64,000 bases of DNA from Tolypocladium sp. Sup5 PDA-1 (GCA_000750105.3 JPHH03000013.1:558001-622000); one strand, 5' to 3'; positions 12,501-23,226 are shown, counted from the first letter of the stretch. Program-made: numbers and translations. Notes: a model not told the origin generated them from the sequence alone.

Positions 12501-13839
12501 ATAGCCCGTCACTAAATGCACCACGTCGCAGAGGCCCCATTACGTTTCAGAGGACCAGGTACGGCTACGCATACCAGGGACTAACGAGGCCTTGCTAGAG
12601 TTCAATGGTGGAGATTGGCATATCTTCGCGTCAGATACGGGCAGAAATACAGGAGAAAACACCACGCGCATCTACCAAGCGGCCAAACGTCTATACCAAT
12701 CTGTGCTTCTTCAAGGGCAGTATAGGACAGCCAAAGCCGCGGGAGTAGACAGGTATGTTTGTGTCCTGCTTACACATCCTCGTGCCCCCGCCCCTTTTGT
12801 TTTGTTACAAGATTGCTCTCCTAGAGCATAGCGTAGCATTTGTCGACAGACCTCCAACCAATTTCGTTCGTTCCAGAAGAAATATAAACGTTCCGATTCA
12901 TCGACCGGCCTCCACAAATGAGCGAAGCATGGAGAGAAAATCACCGCTGCAATCAATATCCATAATACCACTGGCATACCCTGAAGAGTCTAAAAAAGCA
13001 TTGCTTCGAGAGTATTTTTTCGACTAGATAGCCCAGCTTGTGATAACAGTGGTCTTGCTCTGCGCCAGTTGCGCCATTGTTGGCCAAACAACAAAACTGG
13101 ATCGTGAATCAGATTGCGAACCGCAATATGTCACGGCTACCAAGGCTGACGGCTTTATCCTTGGAAGTCAGCTACTCATCCAGCTAGTCTCTATACGCTG
13201 GATGCTTTATCCCTTTTTTCACAACGACAACCTGAAATTGAAGCCTACACGGTTCTGCTTCTCGCATCTTTTGGTATTTTGCTATATGTTGTTTTGTATT
13301 GGCGGTCTTTAATTACGGAGCAAGTTGGAGGATATCAACATACTTACTCTTGCGTCAGGCCTTTTCCAAGTTGTAGCCGCCGCTGTACTTAGCATTGGTG
13401 CAGCAAAATCAGGTCCAAACGGCAAGATGAAGGCTCTGGCTAGGAGTACGACGTTGAAGATGGAGGGTGGGCACCTCGACTAGTTGCAGACATTCTCCCA
13501 CGGAACAGGATCATTGTGTGAGATGCTCTGCCACTTCAAGCAATGCTGGAACAGAAAATGACATTGAATCGATAACTCAAGCCGAGGCAACCTTTCTTTA
13601 AAGGTGCTATCGCTATTGAATCTTCTTGTACTAGCTAAGTCTCTTGTCTTGGTTTCACGAGCTCTTATACCGAGCCTTTGAGTGTGTCCTCCGCACTGAT
13701 TCGTTATCCTACACCACCTCGAAAGGTGTACTCAGTGGTGGATCGCTCGATTTCACAGAGCTGAACACATCCGCAGCTAGACCATGATATACTCGGCATT
13801 TATAATATTTTCTAGCATTTTATAGCAGGCATCTATTAT
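9564..13839. other. 4.3-kb gene-poor region
   Basis: No convincing gene. Short Sordariomycete-type palindromic words such as TACTTCGTAC and TACGGAGTAC occur near 10160-10195. A frame around 13170-13400 encodes a hydrophobic stretch (LLLASFGILLYVVLY) and may be a remnant of a membrane protein. A frame at 12590-12760 (EFNGGDWHIFASDTG) looks coding-like but matches nothing I know. No RNA gene, LTR pair or tandem repeat was found. Confidence 0.35.
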
Positions 13840-14281
13840 TCATCAGTTTCAACTATGTAATATTGAGTTTCATGTATCGCATTCTAGAAAACTATCTCTA
13901 TAGGGCGGCGTCATATTGCGTCGCATCCCGTGCCTTTTCTTTAGCAGTCTTCAAAAGCTAGTTTTCATCGCTAACGGGGAGTTCTATAACCAGCACCGCG
14001 TTTTCGTTCTCTCGTCTTATATCGGTAGAGTCGTAGACGTAGCGAATATACTTTACCTAGTGTATTAACGGGGTTTCCAGAGGGTAAACATAGCAGCCCT
14101 GTTGCTTCTAATAGCCAGGGGATGATTTATTATCTCTAACAGTGGCTTTAGTGAGCACAGAACAGCCGCTAGCTCTCCGTAAAACGCATTCTGTTCCGTT
14201 CTTATGTCAAGTGTGAAGGAGAACCGCTCTAGCTTTGGCCTTCCTCGTACCGACATTTGGGTGGCCGTCAACGGTGGCAAA
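13840..14281 (-). mobile_element. LINE (Tad-like) 3'-end fragment, RNase H domain
   Basis: Minus-strand reading gives RFSFTLDIRTEQNAFYGELA followed by a helix and RSNRAAMFTLWKPR. This is the RNase H region of fungal Tad/I-type non-LTR retrotransposons. A frameshift then leads to VKYIRYVYDSTDIRREN, AVLVIELPVSDEN and KTAKEKARDATQYDAAL, the usual C-terminal tail. Three in-frame TAG codons interrupt this tail where Gln is expected. Only the 3' end is present, as is typical of 5'-truncated LINE insertions. It cannot encode an active element. Confidence 0.7.
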
Positions 14282-15040
14282 CTCCAGAGTCTCGCCGAAC
14301 ATTAAATAGAATCTGCCAGGCTCTACAGTGATGTGATCACTCGACTTTCGTTGCAACAATAATAGTAATTAGGCGCAACGCTAGGGTAACTCAGCCGACT
14401 AATCGTGCATAGTGACCGTCGCGGCCACCGAGGTGCAGCCACCAAATCATTGATGACGTGTCTTCCTGGCGACTGAGGTGGCATTGGCTTAGCAGATTGT
14501 AGTATTCCATTTTGTTTACCTTCCTGGGGAAAAGTCAGCTTCCTTGGACAGGTCGTTCTGCAGGTGGTGCAAGGGTCCATGGCGTGGTCAACGGCGCAGT
14601 CGCGGGATAAATACTAACATTTTGGCTAATGGTCTTTACATGTTTGACATTGTCGGGATCGGTTTGTGCTGGCTTATCACGTCAAAGATAGCAAGTACTG
14701 GGAGAAGAACGTCGTTGCCCCTGCATCAGCTAAGGAGAAGATGGGAGTTTCAGGGTGCGAGGTGCCTCATCAAGTAGCTAACAAGAGGTTTTCGGCCAGG
14801 CTGCGGCGGCAAGTTGAGGCACCCATGGTGGCGTGCTTTTAGCCGATAAGAAGCTGCGGTCTGGATTGGTTGCGAAATCAGTTGAGCTCGTATGGTTACT
14901 TAGCAACCATGCTGCTACCGAAATTGCGTTCCTTCATATAAGGGTCATCGAAGGGCTTCTGTCCCATTCTAGACCAACACATTGCCGACATGAGAGCCTT
15001 GTCTGTCTCCTTGCCCTTGAAGAGTAATTCCGACACTCCA
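14282..15040. other. intergenic, nothing recognised
   Basis: Short overlapping frames only. Forms the 3' flank of the minus-strand flavoprotein gene. No repeat or RNA gene seen. Confidence 0.4.
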
Positions 15041-16348
15041 TCACCCAGGTGCGTCACAGATCGGTCCTGCAATTGCTGTTAGCCTCGAACCCAGCTGAGG
15101 AAGGGCGGGGTTTGATCGTACTAAACCCAATGTCAACTTGATGACTCCATCTGCCCAATAGTTCGTGTATTCATTCCGAGGATCCTTCCCTCTCGTAGCA
15201 AGGAGAACGTTTTCGGCTACGACGGCGGCTTGGCGCATGGCTGATCGTGCGTTCGGATTTGGAGTTTTGGTGTCTGCAACGTCCCCGCAAGCGTAGACGT
15301 TGGGGAGATGGTCATCGGCCACTTGTAAAGTAGGCTTGACTTTGATGTGTCCGTTTGATGAAATGATACCGGGCGAAAGGCTTGCCAGGATGTCCGAGGA
15401 TGGCTTTTGCCCAGTGCAGTTTACCTGTCGTTAGCTGATATTAGTGCCATGCTGTGCCATAGGCTTGCGGGCTAGCAAATGGTGAAGGCAACTTACGATG
15501 AAGTCGCACTCTAGCTCGCGACCAGACGTCAGGACAACCGTTCTAGGTTTCGAGCGCTCTTCCACCACTCGCTCCCCGAGGACGACCTCAACGCCAAGAC
15601 GCTCAAGTCCTTCAAGCGCCGACTTTTGGAGCCCGCTTCCAAACCGATGCATGACAGCCTTGCGAGAGTGGACCAGAATGACGATCTTGTCTGGGTAGAG
15701 GGCCTTTGTGTCCGTTGCAACCTCAACACCGGCCGCGCCACCTCCAACGACGACAATAGTCTTGCCTGACTCGATTTCGTTCTGCATCGCTTGCATGAGC
15801 TGCATGCCTTCCAGTTTATCCGTGGCATTTACTCGTGACGGCAGGCCCTTTTCAACACCCGAGCCTGTCGCAATGACGAGAATGTCATAGGGGACTTCCT
15901 CGTTGCTCTTCTCAAGCGTCACGCTGTGCTTTGTGAGGCCTACAGCACGATCCTGAAGCCAACATAGTACGCCCTTGGGTTTGTTGAGCACAGTTCCTCC
16001 GTACGGAATGAATGCCTTGTGTTCATGGCCCTTGATGACGCATAACCTCGGCAAGACCCAAGTGAACTGAAAGTGACTATTCGGCTCGATGACGATGACA
16101 CGGTACGGACTATTCGGCGGTAAACTTGTTGTCAGAAGATGCGCCACATGGTTTCCGGCGAATGACGCTCCGACGATGACAATGTTGCGCGTTCTGGACG
16201 AAGGCTCAGAGGGTCCAAACCAACGCGCTTGACGCTGAATCCAGACCGTCCTGAGAGCACGTCTAAGCTCCGAGTATAACACAAAGACGACGTAGCCCGC
16301 AAGCTTAACATACAGCGTTGGCTTCTCCAACATCTTGCGTGAAAACAC
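15041..16348 (-). CDS. AIF/FSP1-like FAD-dependent NAD(P)H oxidoreductase
   Basis: The exons read 16348-15497 and 15424-15041. The 72-nt intron has GTAAGT, a CTAAC branch and CAG. The joined frame reads FIVNCTGQKPSSDIL across the splice. The product is about 435 codons from the first ATG or slightly fewer from a nearby in-frame ATG. It has a hydrophobic N-terminal segment (LAGYVVFVLYSEL), an FAD-binding dinucleotide fold (NIVIVGASFAGNHVA), the ILVIATGSG strand, an NAD(P)H fold (IVVVGGGAAGVEVA) and the FAD-contacting VYACGDVADT. This order is diagnostic of class-II pyridine nucleotide oxidoreductases of the AIF/AMID family. The usual C-terminal extension appears short, ending at CDAPG. Likely membrane-associated quinone or NADH reductase; substrate unknown. 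Confidence 0.85.
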
Positions 16349-16690
16349 AACCAGTGTCCAAAAGTGGTTGAATTGGCAGATGACATGTAATACAGTAAGC
16401 CCTCACATGTTGGAGGAATAATAAAGTAACGAAGACGATATGAGGTAAACTCCAGGCTAGCACAGATTGTCAAATCGCCTCGGATGAAGGGGTCTAAGCC
16501 TCTTCGCAACCATGATCTTCGGAGATGACGGAGTGTTTGTTTGATTAGGATTAGTCCGTAGTATGCGGCAAATATCTCGCAAGATCAAGTACAGCCACCA
16601 TTATCAGATCATCTGATAATCTAGAACCAACGGGATTGTTACTACGTACGGACGTACCTACTTTGTGCTGAAAACAAAAAATCGCTAGTC
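16349..16690. other. short intergenic region
   Basis: 342 nt between two genes on the same strand. It holds the promoter of the flavoprotein gene and the 3' end of the GNAT gene. An ATCATCTGAT palindrome-like segment lies near 16607, with no known function. Confidence 0.35.
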
Positions 16691-17482
16691 TCAAGCCACA
16701 ATCATGTTAGTTTTCGCAAAGTCAGGGTACCCTGTCCGTCTCCATTCGTCAAATGTCAGACCCCCCGCGGCCGACGGCATTTTCACCATCAGGGGTACCT
16801 CAATGTCCATCTCCGTGCCCAGAACCTCGGCCTTGTGCACAATCTTCTCAGGCAGCAGCTCGAATCCCATCTTCTTGTACAGATTGACTGTCGACGGCGA
16901 AGACTCAAAGTAGACGGGCAGACCAATAAGGTCGCCCATCTGGATGCCCCACTGCACCAAAAGCGCCCCGGCCTTGCGCCCTTGATGCTTGGGGTCCACT
17001 GCAATAACGTGGCAGTCTAGGTTGTTGTTAGTCGGAGGCCACCAACCACGTTGCTTCTCGTTCGGATAGAATCGGCAAGACTGACAGATGTACGGCCGAC
17101 CGCCGAAGAGCTTCTCCCTAGCCTCCCACAGCGGGTTCAGGATCTTCTCCGCGCGTTCTCGCTGCTCACCCTCAAGCCAAGGCACGCCGAGGTTCTGGCG
17201 TTCCTCCAGGGATCTCTCCCTGATGTAGAGATCACCCAGACCCATGCCGATAATGTCCGCTGTTTCTACATCGATACACTTCAAAGTATACTGATTGGAG
17301 GCGCTGTGCCAGTATTGCAGCGTTCCGGCTGCATGAGTCTCTCTGAAACTGTCGTCCAGGATTCCGGGGAAGAGGATCTTGAGCATGATTTGGCCCATCT
17401 TATCATGTTCAAAGGCGGAAAAATACACGTCGTAGACACGACGGATGTCTGGAATGAGGGCCGGAAGAACGACTTGAACCAT
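16691..17482 (-). CDS. GNAT-family N-acetyltransferase
   Basis: The exons read 17482-17086 and 17016-16691. The 69-nt intron uses donor GTCAGT, branch CTAAC and acceptor TAG. After splicing the frame reads RPYIYCHVIAVDPKHQGRKA, which is GNAT motif A with the acetyl-CoA pyrophosphate loop Q-G-R-K-A-G. It continues into GALLVQWGIQMGD and the motif-B-like STVNLYKKMGFEL. The start at 17482 (MVQVVLPALIPDIRRVYDVY) gives 240 residues, the usual length of fungal cytoplasmic GNATs; the frame extends upstream but without family similarity. The acceptor substrate is unknown. Family members acetylate polyamines, amino acids, drugs or proteins. Confidence 0.85.
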   Translation of the reverse strand: MVQVVLPALIPDIRRVYDVYFSAFEHDKMGQIMLKILFPGILDDSFRETHAAGTLQYWHSASNQYTLKCIDVETADIIGMGLGDLYIRERSLEERQNLGVPWLEGEQRERAEKILNPLWEAREKLFGGRPYICQSCRFYPNEKQRGWWPPTNNNLDCHVIAVDPKHQGRKAGALLVQWGIQMGDLIGLPVYFESSPSTVNLYKKMGFELLPEKIVHKAEVLGTEMDIEVPLMVKMPSAAGGLTFDEWRRTGYPDFAKTNMIVA

Positions 17483-18281
17483 TTTGGGCAATGTTTCCAA
17501 GCGCAGAAGCTTGAGCTGAGGTGAGGAACAAATTCTCGATAGCGGGTTGACGAAGATTCGTTTTAAAGGCTTCCAAGTATAACACCTGCTTGAACGATAG
17601 TAAGGACAGCTGCTCACCTTAAATAGTTGATAGCCACATGCTCCCGGGCCCCACCATTCCCGAGCCTTCGCCATTCAGCCATCGCATTGCAAGCCAAAGT
17701 CGGGTTCACGAACCGGGGCCGCAGCACCATTGCCCGTTGTGGTGTGCTCAAAAGCAAAGGCTAATGACGCGGTCGGATTCATTTTGACGGGTGAGGTTTT
17801 TTTTGTTGCGCACAGGAGCTGAATGAAGCCATCGCCACGGTGCCCGCCCATGGTCATTTTACTCCTGTGGCAAGACACGTGCAAATACCCTCAATAGTTG
17901 GCTTAGGATCTCCACGTCGCTCTTCGTAAGAAATATTCCAACACAGATGAAACACAGCTCTTCTGCGCTCATATTTTTTGCTATTATCTAACAGGCTGTA
18001 CAGTTTGCTTTTTGAGTCTCACTTGCAACTTTTAACAAGGTGTACATAATTACATACATACAAGAAGCAAGTTAGCCGCAGCACCCAATGCAACAGAAAT
18101 GCGTCCTCCTAGTACGGTGCCAGGCTTTCCTCAACATTAATTCAAGACACTTTCCGTCATATTAAGCACGTTCCTAAGCTTGTCTGTGTCTATTTGTGAC
18201 CAAGCAACCGCAAGACCGAGGACTTTTGCGGCTACCCCACCACTCTGGTCCAGCTCTTGCCACGATGCCGATTGCCAGCAT
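17483..18281. other. intergenic, nothing recognised
   Basis: Includes the upstream region of the GNAT gene and the 3' flank of the CFEM gene. An AT-richer part with repeated ACATACATAC lies near 18050. No gene seen. Confidence 0.35.
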
Positions 18282-19123
18282 TTAGAGCAGGTGCAAAACA
18301 GCGGCACCAATGCCGGCAGCAGCAAGCATCACAGGAGCTGCGTTCATGTTGACACCCTGGCCTGGTTTCAGCAGACATCTTCATTGCGAGGTGTAAAAGC
18401 TTACCATGTTAACCACGACGGTGGAAGGAGTCGGCTGAGTGCCCGTCTGGTTCTTTGAACCGGAGGGCTGTGGGCTTGTCGAAGGAGCCAGAGTAGTCAC
18501 TGCGGAGGTTGGATCACGAGTCTCGACCGGGGTAGCCTCAGACGAAACAATCCTGGTGGTAGGCCGTGCAGACTGGCCGGTACTAGACAGGGTGGTGAAG
18601 ATAGCCGAGGAGGGGGTGGCTGCAGGGGTGCTAGAAACCTGGGATACGGTGGAAGGCTGCATGAAGATGTTTGTGTTAGTCAGTCGAGCACTCAGGATGA
18701 GCACAGCCCTTGACTAGTGCTAATGGTACATACCGAAGGACGAGGAGGGATACTGATGGGAACGCCGAGGTCTGCGCGCTTCGTTAGCTCGTCATCGGAC
18801 CTTTCGGGTTTGTCGGGTCAGACCTTTGCAAAGGCCGACGCCGAAGTTCATGGCCTCATTGGCGCCGCTACCACACTTCGAGTAGGCGCACTCGGTGAAG
18901 TAATCCTGAAGGTCCTTGCCCTTGCAGAAGCAGAGATACATGTTGTCCTCCTTGCAGCTCAGAGGAGGGTGCTCAGTGACCACAGACTGGAAACAGTTGA
19001 CCTGTCAACAGTACTGGTTAGCTGCCGTCGAGGATAGAGTTAAGGTGGCAGCCATACAGCGCAAAGAGACTGCGCCGTGGCAACAGATAGTACACCGGCG
19101 GCGACAACGTAGACGGTCCTCAT
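18282..19123 (-). CDS. CFEM-domain GPI-anchored protein, five exons
   Basis: The exons read 19123-19058, 19001-18824, 18771-18734, 18656-18405 and 18356-18282. All four introns (48-77 nt) keep frame, giving 202 residues. The signal peptide is MRTVYVVAAGVLSVATAQ. The CFEM domain has eight Cys in LCAVNCFQS, LSCKE, LCFCKG, TECAYSKC and VGLCKD, and includes the Asp used for haem or iron binding in the family. A Ser/Thr/Pro-rich stalk follows, then a C-terminal hydrophobic GPI signal (APVMLAAAGIGAAVLHLL). Such proteins sit on the plasma membrane or wall and can capture haem, signal, or act as effectors. It lies close to the second CFEM gene and a siderophore transporter. Confidence 0.9.
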
Positions 19124-19494
19124 GATGGCAGTTGGGGTGTATGGACTCTGGTCAAAAGATAATTGATGCTTGGAGAAGATGCAAGCAAAAGACAGTGTCA
19201 AAGTTGCTAGAGAGAGAGCTTGAGAACGATACCAGCACTCAGGAGAACAGAACACAGCCCCGGGCCATTGATATAGAGGCATTGGTTCCAAAACTATTCG
19301 ACAAATGTTTACCGAGCCACGCCTCCCAAGCACAGTTGACCTGAAAAATTGAGCCGCCCACTTGTAAAACAGGGTGGCTGAGACAAATTAGCGCAAGGCA
19401 CAGATAGTCTCGATCGTGAACCCAGTGAGACTTATCAGATCACCAGATAATACTTGATCAATGGTCTCCGGCGGTGCAAGGAACCATCACCTCG
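19124..19494. other. CFEM gene upstream region
   Basis: 371 nt between the CFEM start and the left end of the transposon. It would contain the CFEM promoter; the insertion at 19495 lies about 370 bp upstream of the ATG and may affect its expression. Confidence 0.4.
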
Positions 19495-19496
19495 TA

Positions 19497-19525
19497 CGGA
19501 GGTCGCTTTCAAAATAGTTGTCCAG
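19497..19525 (+). repeat. left terminal inverted repeat
   Basis: 29 bp, identical to the reverse complement of 21010-21038. Preceded by the TA target duplication. Confidence 0.95.
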
Positions 19526-19663
19526 ACAGGGGGGCAAATCCCTGCTCGAATCCCTGTTCAATTGATTGAATCCCTGCACGTAAGGGCGGTGAATCGTGCT
19601 AGGAACCACCGCACATATTTTGTAAGGTAACTTTCCCCTCCTCATTCGTGTAAACCACGCATC

Positions 19664-20995
19664 TTGTTCCCAATCGCCATGGCCCCAACTCAAGATATCG
19701 CAACGAGGGCCTTTGTGCTTGGGCTAAAGTGTTGCGGCACGAGTACTACTGAGGCTGCCTCTATCTCGGGGGTCTCTATCCGTCAGGTCAACCGTATCTA
19801 TGCTAGGGCACTTAAGCGTGGATTCGATCCAAGCTGCCGGCCCGTGAATATCAAGGATGACTTTGTTAAGGATGAACCTCGCCCCGGGCGCCCGTCGAAG
19901 CAAACGAAAGAAATGCAAGAGAAGATCGTGAGCAAGGTCCGCCGCGATAGGTATGGGAGAGAAAAGACGTGCGCTGATATCTCTGGGGAGCTTAGTGCTG
20001 AGGGGATTCCCGTTTCCTCTGTTACGGTGTGGCGGGTTATGAAAAAGCTCGGGTATAATAAGACGAAGCCGACGAGGAAGCCTAGATTATCGAAGAAGAT
20101 GAGAACGGATCGTCTACGCTGGTGCCTTGAGCGTAAGGACTGGACCCTTGAGGATTGGAAGAATGTTATTTGGTCTGACGAGACCTCCGTCGTCTTACTC
20201 CATCGCAGAGGCAGCTATCGCGTTTGGCGGAAGAGCGACGAGGCGTTCGTAAAGAGCTGCATTCGTGAGCGATGGAAAGGCTCTTCTGAATTTATGTTCT
20301 GGGGTTGCTTTTCCTATGATCGGAAGGGCCCTGCGCATTGCTGGTCTCCGGAGACTGCGCAAGAGAAGAAAGCCGCTACGGAAACGATCGAGAAGATGAA
20401 CGAAGAGCTCGAGTCTGCCGCAAAGGAGAAATGGGAGCTTGAGAATTCGATGAGACGATTGAACCTACGCCAACTTCCTGGAAAGAAACCCTCGTGGCGA
20501 TGGAATTCAAAAAACGGCAAGCTCACACGCCGCAAGGGGTCAGGGATCGATTGGTATCAGTACCAGAAGAAGATCCTTATCCCGAAGCTCTTCCCTTTTG
20601 CGAAGGAATGCGCAACGGACCGGCCGGGCACGCTCGTTCAAGAAGACAAGGCTCCGGCACACAGTCATTACATCCAGCAGCAGGTCTATGACCTTCATCA
20701 AATCCAACGACTCCTTTGGTGCGGCAACTCTCCCGATCTCAACGCAATTGAGCCAGCCTGGCCTTGGATGAAGAGACGCACTACGAGCAAGGGGGCCCCG
20801 AAGAACCGGCAAGAAGCTATTACGGCTTGGAACGCCGCATGGAAAGAGCTACCGCAAGACCGTATCCAAGTTTGGATTGAGAGAATCCTAAGGCATGTAC
20901 AAATGATAATCGAGCTTGAGGGAGGAAACGAGTACAAGGAAGGCAGGGGACTAACCCCTGCTAAATTAGGTGGGGGCGTTCCTAATATAGCTTAG
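19664..20995 (+). CDS. Tc1/mariner DDE transposase
   Basis: An intact 443-residue frame with alternative in-frame start at 19679 (MAPTQD). N-terminal helix-turn-helix DNA-binding domains come first (TEAASISGVSIRQVNRIYAR, then a second HTH with SSVTVWRVMKKLGY). The DDE core follows. The first Asp is in VIWSDETSVVL, the second in LVQEDKAPAH, and the third acidic residue in GNSPDLNAIEPAWPWMK. A lysine/glutamate-rich, coiled-coil-like insertion of about 80 residues sits between the first and second Asp, as in the related elements found in many hypocrealean genomes. All three catalytic positions are present, so the enzyme may be active. Confidence 0.95.
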   Translation: MFPIAMAPTQDIATRAFVLGLKCCGTSTTEAASISGVSIRQVNRIYARALKRGFDPSCRPVNIKDDFVKDEPRPGRPSKQTKEMQEKIVSKVRRDRYGREKTCADISGELSAEGIPVSSVTVWRVMKKLGYNKTKPTRKPRLSKKMRTDRLRWCLERKDWTLEDWKNVIWSDETSVVLLHRRGSYRVWRKSDEAFVKSCIRERWKGSSEFMFWGCFSYDRKGPAHCWSPETAQEKKAATETIEKMNEELESAAKEKWELENSMRRLNLRQLPGKKPSWRWNSKNGKLTRRKGSGIDWYQYQKKILIPKLFPFAKECATDRPGTLVQEDKAPAHSHYIQQQVYDLHQIQRLLWCGNSPDLNAIEPAWPWMKRRTTSKGAPKNRQEAITAWNAAWKELPQDRIQVWIERILRHVQMIIELEGGNEYKEGRGLTPAKLGGGVPNIA

Positions 20996-21009
20996 CGGTA
21001 GTTTCAGCG

Positions 21010-21038
21010 CTGGACAACTATTTTGAAAGCGACCTCCG
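21010..21038 (-). repeat. right terminal inverted repeat
   Basis: 29 bp, identical to the reverse complement of 19497-19525. Followed by TA. Confidence 0.95.
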
Positions 21039-21040
21039 TA

Positions 21041-21765
21041 TATGCATGTGAGATCTCGTCCACTCATATCGGAAATTACGTGCTAGTGTAAACCCTTGCT
21101 AGCAACGGACGCTCTGGTGGTGTGGGCGACGTTTTAGGCTTTTGGCCCGAACAGGGGACCAAGGCTTATATTCACCTGACTCCACAATGCAAGCCGCACG
21201 GGGCCCTGTTCGCCTCGCCTTCTTCTCATGATGTCCACACAGGTGCATCTGCTCGGCCACTTTCGTTTCCGCGTCTCTCCGTGGTTTCTGGCAGATAACA
21301 AATGGTACCGCAGACAAATGGCCGAGCTTGGGAAGCCGAGTACGGAGTATACGACCCCGGTACTGAATCGGAAGATTGGACGGGAACACAGATGACCGAC
21401 CCGTTGGTCTTCTATCATATTTCGCACAAGTCTGACCAGAATGCTCTTTTACGGCGCGCCTCGTTCCAGTGCTGCTCTTCTCAATGCCATGTTGAACAAA
21501 GCGCCACCATGAACAATCACTGGCCACAGCCAACATCCGAGCAACCGTCCCGGACTGGTGGATGTGCAAGACTACGTCCAGTCACCTAGCGAATCGCCTG
21601 ATAAAAACGTACATATGATAATAGTTCTAAAGTCACTTCTTCCTGAAGACTTTACCGACGCTGATACTTCTTTGCGCCCGGGAATCGCGAACACACCCAT
21701 TCCTCATCCCAGCTCGGCCTCGTCCCTCCAAATATCCTGCGCCCTCATATCTGATTCGACATCTA
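21041..21765. other. intergenic, between transposon and second CFEM gene
   Basis: Overlapping short frames on both strands, none gene-like. Nothing else recognised. Confidence 0.35.
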
Positions 21766-22306
21766 TTACAATCCTGCCACAACTCCCGCTACCAGGATTC
21801 CAAGAGCACCAATGGGCCCCGCTGTTGCAGCAGCTCCGCGACTCGCGGTAGAGCTGGTGGTTGCAGCAGTTGAACCTGTGGGAGTCGACGAAGACGTAGG
21901 GCTCCCTGTGGCAGTACCAGTTGGCGAAGCCGTGCCTGCCTTGGCTTGAGCGGTTGCTGCAGCACAGAACTTGGCACCGGCAGGAAGAACTTTCCCTAAA
22001 TTCGTACGTATTCAGTGTTAGAATGGAGCCATTGAAGTAAACTTGTGTGTTCGCTGAGGTTGGAGACGCACCAACAGCCTCGTCAGGGCCACAGGCCTGC
22101 AGAACGCAATTGACGCCAGCGTTGTAGATGGCCTCGTAATTTTTTTGAACGCACATGCAGACAGCGTCGTCCAGGGAACAATTTGTTGCTTTTCTCGTGG
22201 CATCGTCTAGACAGCTCAGAGAGCACTTGGGAAAGTAGTCTTGCCTGCTTTGAGCTGCCACGGAGCCCACGAGGACGGATGCTAACAGGAAGGGTGTTGG
22301 CTTCAT
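21766..22306 (-). CDS. CFEM-domain GPI-anchored protein, two exons
   Basis: The exons read 22306-22072 and 21995-21766, joined across a 76-nt intron (donor GTGCGT, CTAAC-containing 3' part, acceptor TAG), giving 154 residues. The signal peptide is MKPTPFLLASVLVGSVAAQS. The CFEM Cys pattern is FPKCSLSCLDD, TNCSLDDAVCMC, GVNCVLQACGPDEA and, after the splice, AGAKFCAAAT, making eight Cys. The D in NCSLDDAVC occupies the family's haem-iron ligand position. A Thr/Ser-rich stalk and a hydrophobic GPI tail (GALGILVAGVVAGL) follow. The longer unspliced frame loses the eighth Cys and the tail and was rejected. Likely wall or membrane haem/iron capture or effector. Confidence 0.9.
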
Positions 22307-23226
22307 GGCTAGAATGGGCTTTTGATGAGCTGCTCTGTAGATGAAATGAAGATAAGAAGCACTGAAGCTGTCCGGCACTGTCTTCGTAACTTTCGGAAAG
22401 TCGTCGCCGCCTGGTAAGTCTAACAAACTTGAACAGATGTGAGCTGTACCACCCAGTACGGCGTGCTCCGTACACACGTGTCTTTTAAACCGAGCGGCGA
22501 GAATATTCAGGCTCAAGCAAGCCAATGCCCAATGCAGGCTGGAAGCGCACAACTAATCGTCTAGTACTCCGTACTCCGTACACCCCTGACAAAGCATGCC
22601 CCTTCGCCAAGTGTGGCGGGGGCATTCACGACAATTGCCTCATCGGCTAACCGGGGGACCCGCATGACCAGACTTTTGCGACTGGTCATGGATGCCCCAA
22701 ATTCCAAATCACCGGACATGGCGCCAAGAGAGCCGGCGGGCGGGGTGCGCTATCTAGCCTTGGCTCCGGGGACTGGCCTGGACCTTGGACCTGGGATCTG
22801 ATAAGATTTTCTCGATTAACCTCTTTAAGCTGTCGGTTCAGCTATTGAGGCGAGCTCGCATGCTACTGGACATGTGACATTGTACCGGACGCTACGGATG
22901 TGTCACAGCCTCACAGGAGAGCCGCGGCCATATGCGCGGGACCTGGTCTGCATCCACACGACCTTTTCCCTTCCCAAGCCCTTGCTTCCCTGTGTACGTA
23001 ACCGAACCGTCTGACCTTCGTATGTACATTTGCGTCCTGGGATTCCTTTTGGTCATTACAGACACGGACACGCAGCATCGGGGGGAAACTCCTGCCAGTT
23101 CACACGCACGTCAATGTTGGTATATCAACTCTCTGGATGACTTGCTACATTGCCAATGGGTAGTATCCATTGCTATATTCATTACCATATTTTGTTTTGT
23201 CGCTTCGACCCGCGAGAAGAGCTGCG
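22307..23226. other. CFEM/siderophore-transporter divergent intergenic region
   Basis: About 920 nt between divergently transcribed CFEM and siderophore transporter genes, so it probably holds both promoters. TATC/GATA words occur but I could not define an SreA-type GATA site with confidence. A tandem TACTCCG motif lies at about 22563-22580. Confidence 0.4.

Larger units (their letters stand above)
19495..21040 (+). mobile_element. complete Tc1/mariner transposon
   Basis: A DNA transposon of about 1.54 kb. Perfect 29-bp terminal inverted repeats lie at 19497-19525 and 21010-21038 (left end starts CGGAGGTCGCTTTC). Each is bordered by the TA dinucleotide expected as target duplication (19495-19496 and 21039-21040). 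It contains one uninterrupted transposase gene. Three copies of AATCCCTG occur just inside the left end (19537, 19549 and 19569), which could be transposase-binding sites. Identical inverted repeats and an open transposase indicate recent insertion; no RIP-like change is seen. Confidence 0.93.

Noticed and set aside
19537..19576. tRNA-like TTCGAATCC words near 19550
   Set aside because: No cloverleaf arms around them; they are subterminal repeats of the transposon.
22083..22475. 130-codon open frame on the minus strand overlapping a CFEM gene
   Set aside because: It is a shadow in another frame of the CFEM exon and its upstream region; it has no domain and would destroy the conserved eight-Cys gene.
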